NCBI GenBank assembly: GCA_016584495.1
Contig: WAID01000001.1
Location: forward strand, 496,001-560,000
Length of the DNA stretch: 64,000 nt
Source: Celoporthe dispersa
Taxonomy: Eukaryota; Ascomycota; Sordariomycetes; Diaporthales; Cryphonectriaceae
Direction: 5' to 3'
This document shows, piece after piece, positions 24,871 to 35,102 of this stretch (position 1 is its first letter; every line of letters begins with the position of its first letter). The notes below the pieces were generated by a model. The model searched no databases. It had not been told where the DNA came from and saw only the letters and a list, made by a program, of their open reading frames with translations. A program made the position numbers and the translations under genes.

Positions 24871-24894
24871 TTTTTTTTTTTTTAAAAAAAAAAA
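24871..24894. repeat. T13/A11 inverted homopolymer block
   Basis: Thirteen T are followed directly by eleven A, a perfect small palindrome 59 nt downstream of the stop codon of the minus-strand UNC93-like gene. It lies within the likely 3' untranslated or polyadenylation region of that gene and could act in 3' end formation, or be a simple-sequence accident. Confidence 0.6.
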
Positions 24895-24952
24895 CAGGCT
24901 TCTCGGTCCTTCCCTCGCCCTCGCTTTGGTCTTGGTTAACAAGAGCTCCGTC

Positions 24953-26886
24953 TCAGCTGCTCTTCTCTGAGTCCTCCGATGCAGGCTCAGTCGGGGACAG
25001 TGTAGTGCTCGCCGAGTCGTCATCAACTCCAAAATGACGGATTACCAGCCAGGCGGGAGCAATGGCGATGGCCCATAGGGAGAAGTTCATGTATACGCCT
25101 CCAGTCTCGCTAAAGATCGTGAGCGCCTCCAGACCATAGCTCAGGGCCTGCCAAGCACTTTCTGTGCCACGCAACAATGCGGCATAGCGGATCACCAGAG
25201 CCTCGTCGTTGCCGGCGAGATTCTGGATCACAAAGTAACTAGAGAAATAGATGTTAGCCTCCATGTAGCTCCTTATCACTGCAACCTCTCCAGTCTATAA
25301 AGACGGCGAGCCACTCACAGGTAGAGATAATTTAACTGGAATCCTAGTGAGAGGAAGACAAAGACAGCAAAGCCCTTGCCGAAGCCTGCATCCGACCAGT
25401 CATAGGTCGGTTGGGTTCTCTTGAATATTGTGACAATTACGGTTGCCCAAAGCCAAAATGCTCCCTGCAGGGTGAGGATGACGGCAAAAGTGAGACGGGC
25501 TCGCAGCTTCAGGGGTACATTGACACGATCGAGCCAGTACTGTCAGGGATGAGTTAGAAAATCGGTCACAATTCAAGGTCTGCAGATGGGGTTGTTTGAA
25601 ACTCACGCCGAGGATATTTCCTCCCGTAACTGCTGCTATTCCACCCAGAAATGAGCCCAGGGCTCGAGCTCTCACACTAAACCAGACTGCAGACACAGGG
25701 TGAAGCTGTTAGCTGGGCAACTACACTCGCAATTAATCAGACCCAGGGAGGTACGCACGAGACAGATAAGTGAAGAAAACGGCCTCTGCAAAGACCGCCT
25801 GTCCAATCAGGGGGGATGATGAGGAGGAATTTCTTCGTGCAAAACAGTCTTGCAGTCTTTTTCATCTCATACCAGGGGTGTTGAAGGATCTCCAGGGCGA
25901 CTTTCTTTCCGTCCTTCCTCTGCACTTTGCTCGGCCGGTTAAGCATGAGAGCCACGAAGGGCCCAGCTGCCTGTAGAGCGATGAAAAGAATGTAGACGTT
26001 GTATGAGACCGAGCCTGCCGTGTTCCTGTCTGCGTTTAGGCCGATGTTGACAGCGCCGCCGATGATCTGGCCCGAGAGCCTGTATGTGAGCCAATAACCC
26101 AAGGCTTTCCCCTTATTCCAAGGCTCCGGATAAGCGATACACAGTGCTGCTTCAGCCCTAGATTTCAGAAATGATCATGTTAGTTTGAAAATACAGTATC
26201 AGTGTGGCGTTCAGAAAAAGTCTCTTACATCCAGAAGACACCGGCTGAGATTCCACAAAGTGCTGCTCCGAAAAGTTCAAGCCATTGGAGGCCGTATCTG
26301 CTGTTCGTGTATAGACCCGCTGCATACGGCGCATATCCAATCCTAGAGAAGTCCAAAAAATATCAAGTCAGCACCTAGAAGGTGTGGCCTCGTGCGGCAT
26401 CGATTTGACTTTGAAGGGCGAGCGAGGCAAGGATACTCACGTCCCGAAAACCAGAGCCCCTGAATTGTAAAAATGAATTAGCCCTCTTGGATGGAAAAAA
26501 AAAAAACAAAAAACAGACATCATGTGAATAATTTGCTACCTTTTATACCAATATAATGGACAAGAGCGCTCGAGAAGAAGCATGAAAGAACCATCAGGCA
26601 AAAAGTCAGAGCATTCGCCGTGTTGGTGAGATGCGGACTCGCAGTGCCTCCGGCGCCTAACGAATTCATGGCCGTCCAAATTCCTGGGGCGGCAAAATTG
26701 CAGAGACCGAGAATGGTGATATTGTAAAAGGTCGATCGGTACCACTTTACTTCCGGTACAACTGCTCCTTCGTTGTTAGTACCTGAATTCGGCCCATAGC
26801 TACTCATACCACTGCATACCTGGATGTTCGCCATTGTCATGGATGCTGGAAACCTGTGGTTCCACGTCCTTAGATGAAGTGGTCAT
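24953..26886 (-). CDS. UNC93-like (DUF895-type) MFS membrane protein, 8 exons, frame broken once
   Basis: Polytopic membrane protein of the UNC-93/DUF895 branch of the major facilitator superfamily; function in fungi not established, possibly an ion or metabolite transporter. Exons are 26886-26820, 26767-26540, 26459-26441 (19 nt), 26342-26229, 26157-25759, 25686-25607, 25539-25319 and 25238-24953. Typical segments are WYRSTFYNITILGLCNFAAPGIW, ALVFGTIGYAPYAAGLY, FWMAEAALCIAYPEP and KGKALGYWLTYRLSGQIIGG. Intron 1 contains a perfect TACTAAC branch point. In exon 5 the run of six G (plus strand 25810-25815) should be five: removing one changes LIIPPDW to LIIPLIGQAVFAEAVFFTYLS, restores the helix and makes all phases close to 470 residues. 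The start gives MTTSSKDVEPQ. The tail is Ser/Glu-rich. Confidence 0.88.
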
Positions 26887-27784
26887 CCTGACAGAGACGT
26901 ATTAATCAAGACGCAAGAATGTGTTATCTCCCAAAGACTCTGATGCTCAGCCAAAGCTCCGAGATCGACCATGCGGAGCAGCCCTGACTGCTTGGACAAC
27001 AATAATTAGTAGACAAAAGGCATTGATGAACCAAGGCGATGGCGAGAGCTTATAGAGTGCAAGTTATAAATTCCTAGCTAGTGTTTGAAGGCGGTCAAAT
27101 GGTAGCTAGGGCTTGCAAGTGGATTTATATGGCCTATCCTGACGCCCGAGGTTACACGGGATATCCAGCGTCTCTTGAGGCCTAGTCAAACTATAGACCT
27201 TGATCCGTACCGGCATGTAGTCAAATCAGCTCGCGTAGCTGCTGATGAGGCAATCTTCAAGCATATGACAACACTGGCGTAAGGGCGAGCACGCCATCCG
27301 CAGGGGCGAGCGTCAGATAAAGTTGATGAGTGGTCACAGCTCCAGCATGAACAACGTGGTATCCACAATGTAGCGAGTTCCACGGGCGCAGAAATAATCG
27401 ACTAACAAAAGCTGGGCCGAGTAACGCAGCAGGGCACTTGAGCTTAACCAGGAAGCACCGCTGCCTGGCTGCCCAGGCGAAAGGCTGAGATTCTGGCCTG
27501 GTAAATTATGCATGTGCCAGGATATGCGAGTGTCCACGTCTGAGCAGGTCTAGCCTTTGGGAATGTCCGCTTATTATGGTCACAGACGCAGAGCACTTGC
27601 CATAGCATCATTGTATCACGTGCCATTCACGTGCCAATGACCCTTAGATCGCTTACTGCTATATCCCTAGATCTGAAAGGCTCAGCAGTTTTCGTATCCA
27701 TCTCTAGCTGACTACACTCTGATAATATCATGTCTGTCACGTCCTATTTATTCGATTATTCCAAATCTTCAAAGTGACTGAGAT
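26887..27784. other. Intergenic, promoter of the UNC93-like gene
   Basis: This lies between two minus-strand genes, the UNC93-like start and the monooxygenase stop. Small open frames (for example near 27334-27537) lack motifs and neighbour-like codon use. It is expected to contain the promoter of the UNC93-like gene. Confidence 0.5.
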
Positions 27785-29805
27785 CTATGGCACGAGCCAC
27801 CACGATTCGTGAAGGTCCCGAAGGTCAACTCGCTCTGGCAAGTCGAGATAACTTGTCATATCCGACTTTTCATCCTGTTCCTTCTTCGTACCACCATTAC
27901 CAAAGTAGAAGGCGAACCTGTTTCCCTTGGAAACACCAAGATACTCGTAGTCCCAGTCCTCCCATCTAGGCTCCCGTCTGATCGCCGTGCAATGCAGGGA
28001 ACTACCAGGCCATATCCCATGAATTCTTCCCCCAGGAACAGATCCGTTGTACCAGCTAGAGCAATTCGTCATGACGGTTGTGGAGAAGAAAGCATCGCAG
28101 TACTCGACAAAGTCGTCCGCGGCTGCTTTCTTTGGGGTCATGGACTTGATCCCCTCCCGGGACGCCTTGCGAAGGATCTTGGCATAGTGAGTAAGTTGTG
28201 CCTCAACGCTATGCGGCACCGTACCACTGGGGCCTGTTCCGTGAGGGCCGTGGACGAAGAGGAGGTTGGGAAAGCCAGGGGTGGCTGCTCCGAGGTATGT
28301 GTAAGGGAAACCGTATTCTCCATCTCGGGCCCAGACGTTAGACAGCTCCTTGCCAAGCGCACATATGGGGAAAGGCGGGATCATGTCGCCATTGGCGCCA
28401 GTTGCACAGAAGATCGCATCAACCTCCCGATGTGTCCCGTCGGCAGTCTCGATGCCCGTCTGGGTGAACCGCTTGATCCCTTGGCGGATGAAGTCGACAT
28501 TGTCCTCCTGCAGGGCTTCCAGGTATCCAGGCCCAGGCGTCAGGCGGCGGCAATTCGGAGAGAAATCTGGAACCAGATCATCCAGGAGCTCGGGTTTTCT
28601 TGACAGGCGTGCCTTCATAGTGTCGGCAAAGAATTGTCGAAGCTTGTCGTTGGCCTCGCCCTTCAGGAAAGTGTTGAATTTCCTCCAGTACTTATCCTCC
28701 ATGCCTTTTCTGAAGGTCAGATAGGCTTCTGCATCTTTGAAAGAGGCTTTCTGCTCTTCTGGGATGGGCTGAGGGCCCAGTGTCCTCTCATCTCCCGCCC
28801 AACTTGCAGCTATCCAGGTTTTGTTTCTGGCATAATGATCCAGCCTTGACACGCTGCGCTGCAGATTAGCCACGAGCTGAATGCCACTGGCACCGTTGCC
28901 GATGACCGCTACCTTCTTCCCACTGGGATCAAAGTCCGCATTCCAATGAGAGGCATGTCGCAAGATTCCCTTGTACTCCGACATCCCGGGATAACTCGGC
29001 AGTTTCCAGGCATTGAATCGCCCAATGCAGGTGAGCACGAAATCTGCCTTGTCTTGAAGAACCTCGCCAGTCTCAAGACTCGTGACTGCCAGGCGCCAGC
29101 CTTCGCCGTCCCAGCTGGCCTCGTCGACACGATGCTGGAACCTTGTGTACTGGTAGACATTATATTTCTTGGCCACGGACTGCCAATAGTCTCGAATCTC
29201 AGCCCCAGGCGCGAATTCATCGCTCCAGTCAGTTTTGGGGGAGAATGTAGACTGGTAGACGTGTGACGGAATGTCACAGCGAACACCTAGAAGATATTAG
29301 TCGGTGGGTATTTTGAGAAAATCACACTATGCATCCAAAATATAAACTCACCTGGGTATACGTTCTCAAACCACGTCCCGCCCTGCGCCGTAGATTATTG
29401 ACTTAGCGAACGTCCACCAGTAGTAAGTCTTGGGTTTCCTCGCTTTTTTTTTTCACTCACAAATTCTGGGTTCTTCTCGTAGATAACAAGTTCTATGCCT
29501 GGTACCTTGGCGGGTAGCAGACAACCACTCAGGATTCCTGCAAGGCCTCCGCCGATCACCACGACACGTAGTTTCCGAGGTTCGTCCACGAACCGGTTAA
29601 TGAGATCGAATCGAGCCTTAGGATACGAGATTGGCTTTACCGAACCGTTCGTCGATGGCGCGGTATCGTCAGAAGATTTGGTGCCTTTGAGGTGGTTGGT
29701 CACCTCGTAGGCAAATATGCTGTCTTCCCCATTGCCTAACGGCACGGGAGTATCGCTTATAGCAGCAGGCTGTGCTGCTTCGTAGCCATTCATTGTCGCT
29801 GCCAT
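27785..29805 (-). CDS. Baeyer-Villiger/flavin-containing monooxygenase, 3 exons, 625 aa
   Basis: FAD- and NADPH-dependent monooxygenase inserting one oxygen atom into a ketone, or oxidising a soft heteroatom. Exons are 29805-29461, 29382-29352 (31 nt) and 29286-27785; phases close to 625 residues. It has two Rossmann motifs: VVVIGGGLAGILSG for FAD (about residue 85) and VAVIGNGASGIQL for NADPH. GGTWFENVYPGVRCDIPSH between them is the conserved segment after the FAD site. The Baeyer-Villiger fingerprint FxGxxxHxxxW[PD] is present in altered form, YKGILRHASHWN (Phe to Tyr, last residue Asn). The C-terminal FCATGANGD motif is also visible. The N-terminal extension of about 80 residues is usual for fungal members. 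Flanked by a permease, an UNC93-like protein and two other oxidoreductases. Confidence 0.92.
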
Positions 29806-30825
29806 GATTGTGAAGTATCAGGGAGACAATGTGTGAATTTAGAATTGACACCAGCCAAATGACAGTGAGCTTTCAGCACTTAGGTGAGTGATGCGGCCGG
29901 TCGGGATCACTACGGCCCAGACTATGCGATGATTATTACCCGCATCATTACTACAACACCACTTATTCATATTATGCCATGTATATACAGGTTCCAGCCG
30001 CCAAACATGAGGTTCACATTACCGAGCACGACACATCTAGCCTATGAAGTGACATGTCTTTCCGAGAGGCCGGGATAGACGTGCAGACGACCCCATGTGC
30101 GCGTGCGCGTGCCGAGCACGTCAGAGCACGTCGAAAATGCTTATCGTGACACCATCTCCGATCCGCTGATCGGAGGCACTGTGCAGTTACACTCGGAGTA
30201 GACTTTTTGCTCCACAGGTCTGCACTGGATTTGGGCCTGGGACTGATACCTGGTGCAGCTCTGCTGCGTTTAGCCAAACGTGTATGAACTTCTATCTACT
30301 GCCGGCTACTTGATCTCTGCGCCAACAGCAAGGTGCTGATTTTGGCCAAAATCATGTATTACTATGTATTATATTCTTGAATATTTTGGCGTTTTAGAGA
30401 ACAAATAAGACACAGGGGCCGTGTGATAGACGCCTCAGACAGGCACCTTCTGCCCAAATGCCAATCTATGTATCGGATTTGGATGGAAAGTCAACATCCA
30501 TTACCTATCTTCTCTTCTCTTCTCTTTTCTTCTTGGACAAGATGTATAAGACCAAAAGCAAAGTAGAAAACATATATGATTTTGTAAAAAAAAATAACGA
30601 AAGAAAGATACGCTTCCACCTCGAGATGATGCTGCTGACAGGAGAATAGCAAGAGCCCACCGCGAGAATATTGCCATTCTTTTGACAGAAATCTTCAACA
30701 CATCTCCCAAAAGTCTTTCGCTATGAGAAAATTTTCCAAAGGAATCTAGTATAAATAACATCTAAGTAGCCTAGGCGGGCGCATCTCGCTTTTATGCACC
30801 GCCCTGACTTCTATCCGAACACCCG
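29806..30825. other. Intergenic, promoter of the flavin monooxygenase
   Basis: This is AT-richer sequence between the monooxygenase start and the stop codon of the enoyl-reductase-like gene, both on the minus strand. No coding motif, tRNA or repeat array is visible. It should contain the monooxygenase promoter. Confidence 0.5.
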
Positions 30826-32430
30826 TCATTCCTCGCTTAACCTGACAACCAGCTTTCCGCCGCTGATCTCTCCTTTCCGCATCCTATCTAACCCAGCATT
30901 CACGTTCTCCAGGCCCTCCTCGATATCTATAATCTCCGGCGGGGATACAAGCCCTTGCTCAAGCAGTCGCTCTAGCCATGTGACCATAGCATAGCCTACA
31001 GCCGGCACCTCATGGAACAATTTGATGGGCACTGAGTGCAGTGTAATTCCTTCGGCTGACACTCCCTTGGGCAGCCCCGTCAGCCCGATGAGGTGAGCCG
31101 ATAGCGAGGGACTCATGCGTGGTGTGGCAGGAGGAGAAGGCGGCCTTGCGTCTATTGATCCCGATCGGCTCTTGGTCAGGCCCTCGAGAAGCATTGCGGC
31201 GGTGTCCTTGCCTCTTGTGTCGATGCCAAACCGTATCTCATCCCCAACGTTATGCTGGAGGACCTGGATGGCCCGCTGGGGATCATGGCTGTCGATGAGC
31301 AAGTCGGGCCGGATGAACTTGTGGTTAGATATACGCAGGCCGTGTTTGGCACTGTCCACGATCGTGGCGACCTTGAGCCCAGCGAGCCGTGCAAGCTGGA
31401 CCGTCAGATTTGCCGACGTCGCAGAGCCTTGACCAATGTTCACGTTAGCCATGTTACAATCAAACGTCCATCATCCCAATCAGGTTGACCACACAACTCA
31501 CCTCCCCAGACCGCAAGCCAGTCCCCAGGCCTTGCGCGCTCGTGCAAAGGGATACCGCTCAGAGACTCAGCCCGAATATCCTCTGGGATGGATTCTGGGG
31601 CCACTTCCTTCACGATCTTCAACAGGTCCGGCCCGTCCGCGATCTCGCTGAAATCCACGCCCATACATATCCCGAGTGCGAGTGCAGCGGCTACAAAGGC
31701 GACTCCCAGTGTCGAACCCTCTTCATAAGATAGCTGAGGAGGCAGGAGGACCGCGTTGAAGTCGAAAGTAACTACATACTCCTGGTATGCTGCCTTCCGA
31801 GGATCCCGGTAGTCTGTGGAAATAGCGATGACCTAGTATATGCGTGATGAGAATTTGAGCCTCAAGGAATACAGTTCGGACAGGGCGGAAACGCACTCTA
31901 TCTCCCACTTTAAACCTCGACGAGTCACTAGAAAGCTGACAGACGTCGCCAGAGAGTTCTCTGCCAGAAAGATAGGGAAGCTCCGGTATGGCAAAGTTGA
32001 AGTCGCTTTTCAGGAAAATGGACGGTCAGCACGGCTCCATCACATGCAATCGAGGCTTCTCAATGAATGGCAAGACCCACGGTGCTTTCCAGTCTATAGG
32101 GTTGAGCCCTATGGTGTTTGTTTTGACCAGGATCTCGGCATCTCCTTGGAGTCCTGGGACGGGATAATCTTGGATGACCTTGTAGGGCTGTCTCGGGCCG
32201 TAAAGCAACAGAACACGTTGTGTCTCGGGGACTGCAGGTGGTGGTGGCATCATAGCTAGCGGTGGAGGCGGCGTGACGGCATCAATCACGTCTGGGCTGC
32301 TGGTGGTGGTGGTGGTGGTGGTGGCGGCGGCGGCGGCGGAGCCTCTAGTAACTTCTTTGCTTCTGACTTTACTTGAGAGCTTGCGAAGTAACGTCCATCC
32401 GGGCATGATAGAAAATGTTGATGCCACCAA
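30826..32430 (-). CDS. Medium-chain dehydrogenase/trans-enoyl-reductase-like protein, 4 exons, up to 463 aa
   Basis: Zinc-free MDR oxidoreductase of the fungal ToxD/trans-acting enoyl reductase type, expected to reduce an alpha,beta-unsaturated carbonyl with NADPH. Exons are 32430-32081, 32005-31897, 31832-31502 and 31427-30826, all in phase. Domain marks are IGLNPIDWKAPDFNFAIPEL, YLSGRELSGDV, FKVGDRVIAIS, the Leu/Ala-rich GSTLGVAFVAAALAL, the nucleotide-binding AVWGGSATSANLTVQLA, and a C-terminal GKLVVRL. Such enzymes often serve polyketide synthases, but no synthase lies in the window, so a free-standing catabolic role is as likely. Codons 31-46 run through a GGC/GGT repeat encoding Ala and Thr runs. 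Translation may instead start at the Met-Met pair at 32253/32250, just before the domain. Its start faces that of the LLM monooxygenase across a 743-nt divergent region. Confidence 0.87.
32301..32340 (+). repeat. Trinucleotide repeat (GGT)n(GGC)n
   Basis: About seven GGT units are followed by six GGC units on the plus strand. On the minus strand they read as consecutive Ala then Thr codons near the N-terminus of the enoyl-reductase-like protein. If the protein starts at the downstream Met pair, the repeat would lie in the 5' leader instead. Confidence 0.8.
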
Positions 32431-33173
32431 AGCTTCTCCAAGATGGCGATCGCATGTATTGTTACTGAGATGACGTGCCGCCTGTTTATTTTGTAGCCTT
32501 TAAGAAGTCTGTTGGCCTCGCGCTACGATTCAGACCCTAAATGATGAACGCTCGGCTGCAGTATGTAATGCGAGTTGACTATACGTTTCGTTTACAAATC
32601 ATCAGCATCCAAGATAACGACATCTCACCGACAGGCCAGGCGGGGATGTCGCAGATAGGAAAGAGTGCGACACCCGATGCCCAGCAGCGAGGTATGGCGC
32701 AACCAGCTCTGCATACTTCATCATCGCGTCAAGGTTTCGAGGCCCCACGCCTCGTCGTAAACCCACTCGGGGCCTACTGAACACATGCGCTCCTCCAGCT
32801 GAGCTTGACGAGTATTCCCGAAACGAATGGTATCAGGTGGAGAAATCCTGGTAGCAGTTCGTTGTCCCTCTCTGGGTCTGCGGCAGAGAGGTATTGGTGG
32901 CACACCATCGACGCTCGTATGGCGCAATATTCCACCCCAGGAAGCACGCCTTCCAAGACGGTAGCTACCCTTGACGACTGCCGATGAAAGGAAGAATTAT
33001 GATCATCGGCCCGGTAGAATATTAGAATTTGGGACGTACTGAAATATAGTTATGCGGTGTTGTATAATTGATGCTTTCGAGACTTTGCTAAAGATTTAAC
33101 ACAAAGTCACAATCTACGGCCCTGGAAGGAAGATATTCCGTGCGCAGCAAGGCTTTTGAATCTCGTCAGCAAG
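32431..33173. promoter_or_regulatory. Divergent promoter region with a possible gene relic
   Basis: This is the shared upstream region of the enoyl-reductase-like gene (minus) and the LLM monooxygenase (plus). On the minus strand, from about 32985 down to 32600, three different frames in succession give protein-like text: a segment with HQYLSAADPERDNELLPGFL, then RQAQLEERMCSVGPEWVYDEAWGLE, then MMKYAELVAPYLAAGHRV. No family is recognised. It could be a frame-shifted remnant of a gene or chance. Confidence 0.35.
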
Positions 33174-35102
33174 ATGGCTACCCAGAATGGCGAGGGAAAA
33201 CGAAAGCGTCTCATCGTGAACGCTTTTGTGGAGATGTGTAAGTATCGACACGCTTACCAGACGTCTACGAGTGGATGTAATTGATTAGCTGTTCTGACGT
33301 GGGCTTCAGGCAGCGGACATCAGTCCCCAGGTCTTTGGAGACATCCAGAAGACCAGTCGTGGAAATTCACAGACGTCGATCATTGGGTCGAGTTGGCCAA
33401 GCTGCTCGAGGAGGCCAAGTTCCACGGCATTTTCATAGCCGATGTTCTGGGAGGATACGATGTATATAAGGGATCCCTTGATCCGGCAGTTGTCACGGGC
33501 GCCCAGTGTAAGTCTTTGTCACATCCAGGAGCTCTGAAAGGTATCTTGCGATCAACAGAGGCTGAAGAATGAGAACTCAGGGCCGGTCAACGAGCCGCTG
33601 TCTGTGGTGTCTGCAATGGCCGCCGCGACACGCAACATCGGCTTTGGTGTGACTGTTTCCACAACTTATGAGCAGCCATACCACCTTGCCCGACGACTGA
33701 GTACGGTGGATCACTTGACAAAGGGCCGGTGAGTACGATCTTGAATCGCACCATTTTTGAGGGTCATGCAGGACTGAAATATCTCTTCAACTCAGACTAG
33801 GCTGGAATGTAAGGTGATCTATTGGCAATACCACATGGCGAACTGTTTGCTGATTGCATAGGAAGATCGTCACTAGCTATCTGGACTCCGCCGCTCGAAA
33901 CATGGGCCGCGTAGAGCAGCCACAGCACGACGATCGATATGCTCAGGCCGAGGAGTACATGACCGTCATGTACAAACTATTCCAGTCATCCTGGCGGGAC
34001 GATGCTGTGGTCCTCGACCGTGAAAAGGGCATTTACACCTCGCCAGACTTGGTACGGACAATCGACCACAACGGCAAGTTCTTTACTGTACCTGGCCCGC
34101 ATATCGTTCAGCCGAGCCCTCAACGCACGCCCCTCCTCCTCCAGGCGGGAACTTCGAAGCAAGGCAAGATATTTGCCGCCCAACATGCTGAGGTCAGTTA
34201 CTCCACATGGAAATTCTCTCGCAAGAATTGAGTAATATTTTGCTAATAAAAAATGATGACGCTCAAAATTCCAGGCTATCTTCACCTCTGCACATAGCCC
34301 TCAAGTGTGTGCAAAGAGCATTGCCGAGGTGCGAAAGATGGCGCAGGAGGAATACGGCCGGAACCCGAACAACATCAAAGTTTTAGCTCTTGTGACGCCC
34401 ATCCTTGGGAGGACGGAAGAAGAGGCTCAAGCCAAGCTCAAGGACTACAGGCAATACGCATCAACTGAAGGTGCTCTGGCTCTCTTCGCTGGCTGGACAG
34501 GGATTGACCTGAGCAAATACGGCGATGATGAGGAACTCCGGCAGGTGGAAAGCAACGCCGTTCGGTAAGTGGTAGTCACCCGTGTCTCACACATCTCAAC
34601 CGATAGCAATGCGGTATTCGCATTGACAACCCTTTAGATCCACCGTTGAGGGATATGCCAAGTTTGCTCCTGAGAACTCTAAATGGACTAAGCATACGGT
34701 AGCGGAGCACGTTGCGTTAGGAGGGAATGGCCCAATCATGGTCGGAACGCCCTCTCATGTGGCTGACAACCTGCAGAAATGGGTCGACGAGGCAGACGTT
34801 GATGGATTCAACTTTGTGAGTGGCACATTCCGGCCAGAGTCATGGTGACTATCCGTAGACGTATTATTGACAAAAGACAGGCCTATGCCGTATTCCCGGG
34901 TTCGTTCAAAGACATTATCCATCTCCTACTGCCGGAGCTTAAGGCTAGGGGAATGTTCTGGGACGGATATGTCGATGGCGGGACGTACCGGGAGAACTTT
35001 TATGGTATCAAGGGCCAGAAGGTGCCTCTGGACGAGCACGTGGCGTCAAAGTATCATTGGAAAGCTGGGGTCCCAGCTAGCGAGGCAGTGATTCCAAAGT
35101 GA
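33174..35102 (+). CDS. FMN-dependent LLM-class monooxygenase (NtaA/SnaA/DszA family), 8 exons, 479 aa
   Basis: Flavin-dependent oxygenase of the nitrilotriacetate/dibenzothiophene-sulfone monooxygenase family, using reduced FMN supplied by a partner reductase to oxidise a C-N or C-S bond. Exons are 33174-33237, 33310-33507, 33581-33728, 33796-33808 (13 nt), 33866-34192, 34275-34564, 34638-34815 and 34881-35102; phases close to 479 residues. Family segments include GLWRHPEDQSWKFTDVDHW, FIADVLGGYDVYKG, GFGVTVSTTYEQPYHLARR, STVDHLTKGRLGWNIVTSY, VQPSPQRTPLLLQAGTSKQG, FAGWTGIDLSKYG and DGFNFAYAVFPGSFKDI. Intron 4 must end at a GGAAG acceptor, because the nearer ATAG brings a stop. Length matches the family. 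No flavin reductase gene is visible in the window, so the reductant must come from elsewhere. Confidence 0.94.

Noticed and set aside
27809..28603. Plus-strand open frame opposite the flavin monooxygenase
   Set aside because: Overlaps a well-supported minus-strand exon and has no motifs.
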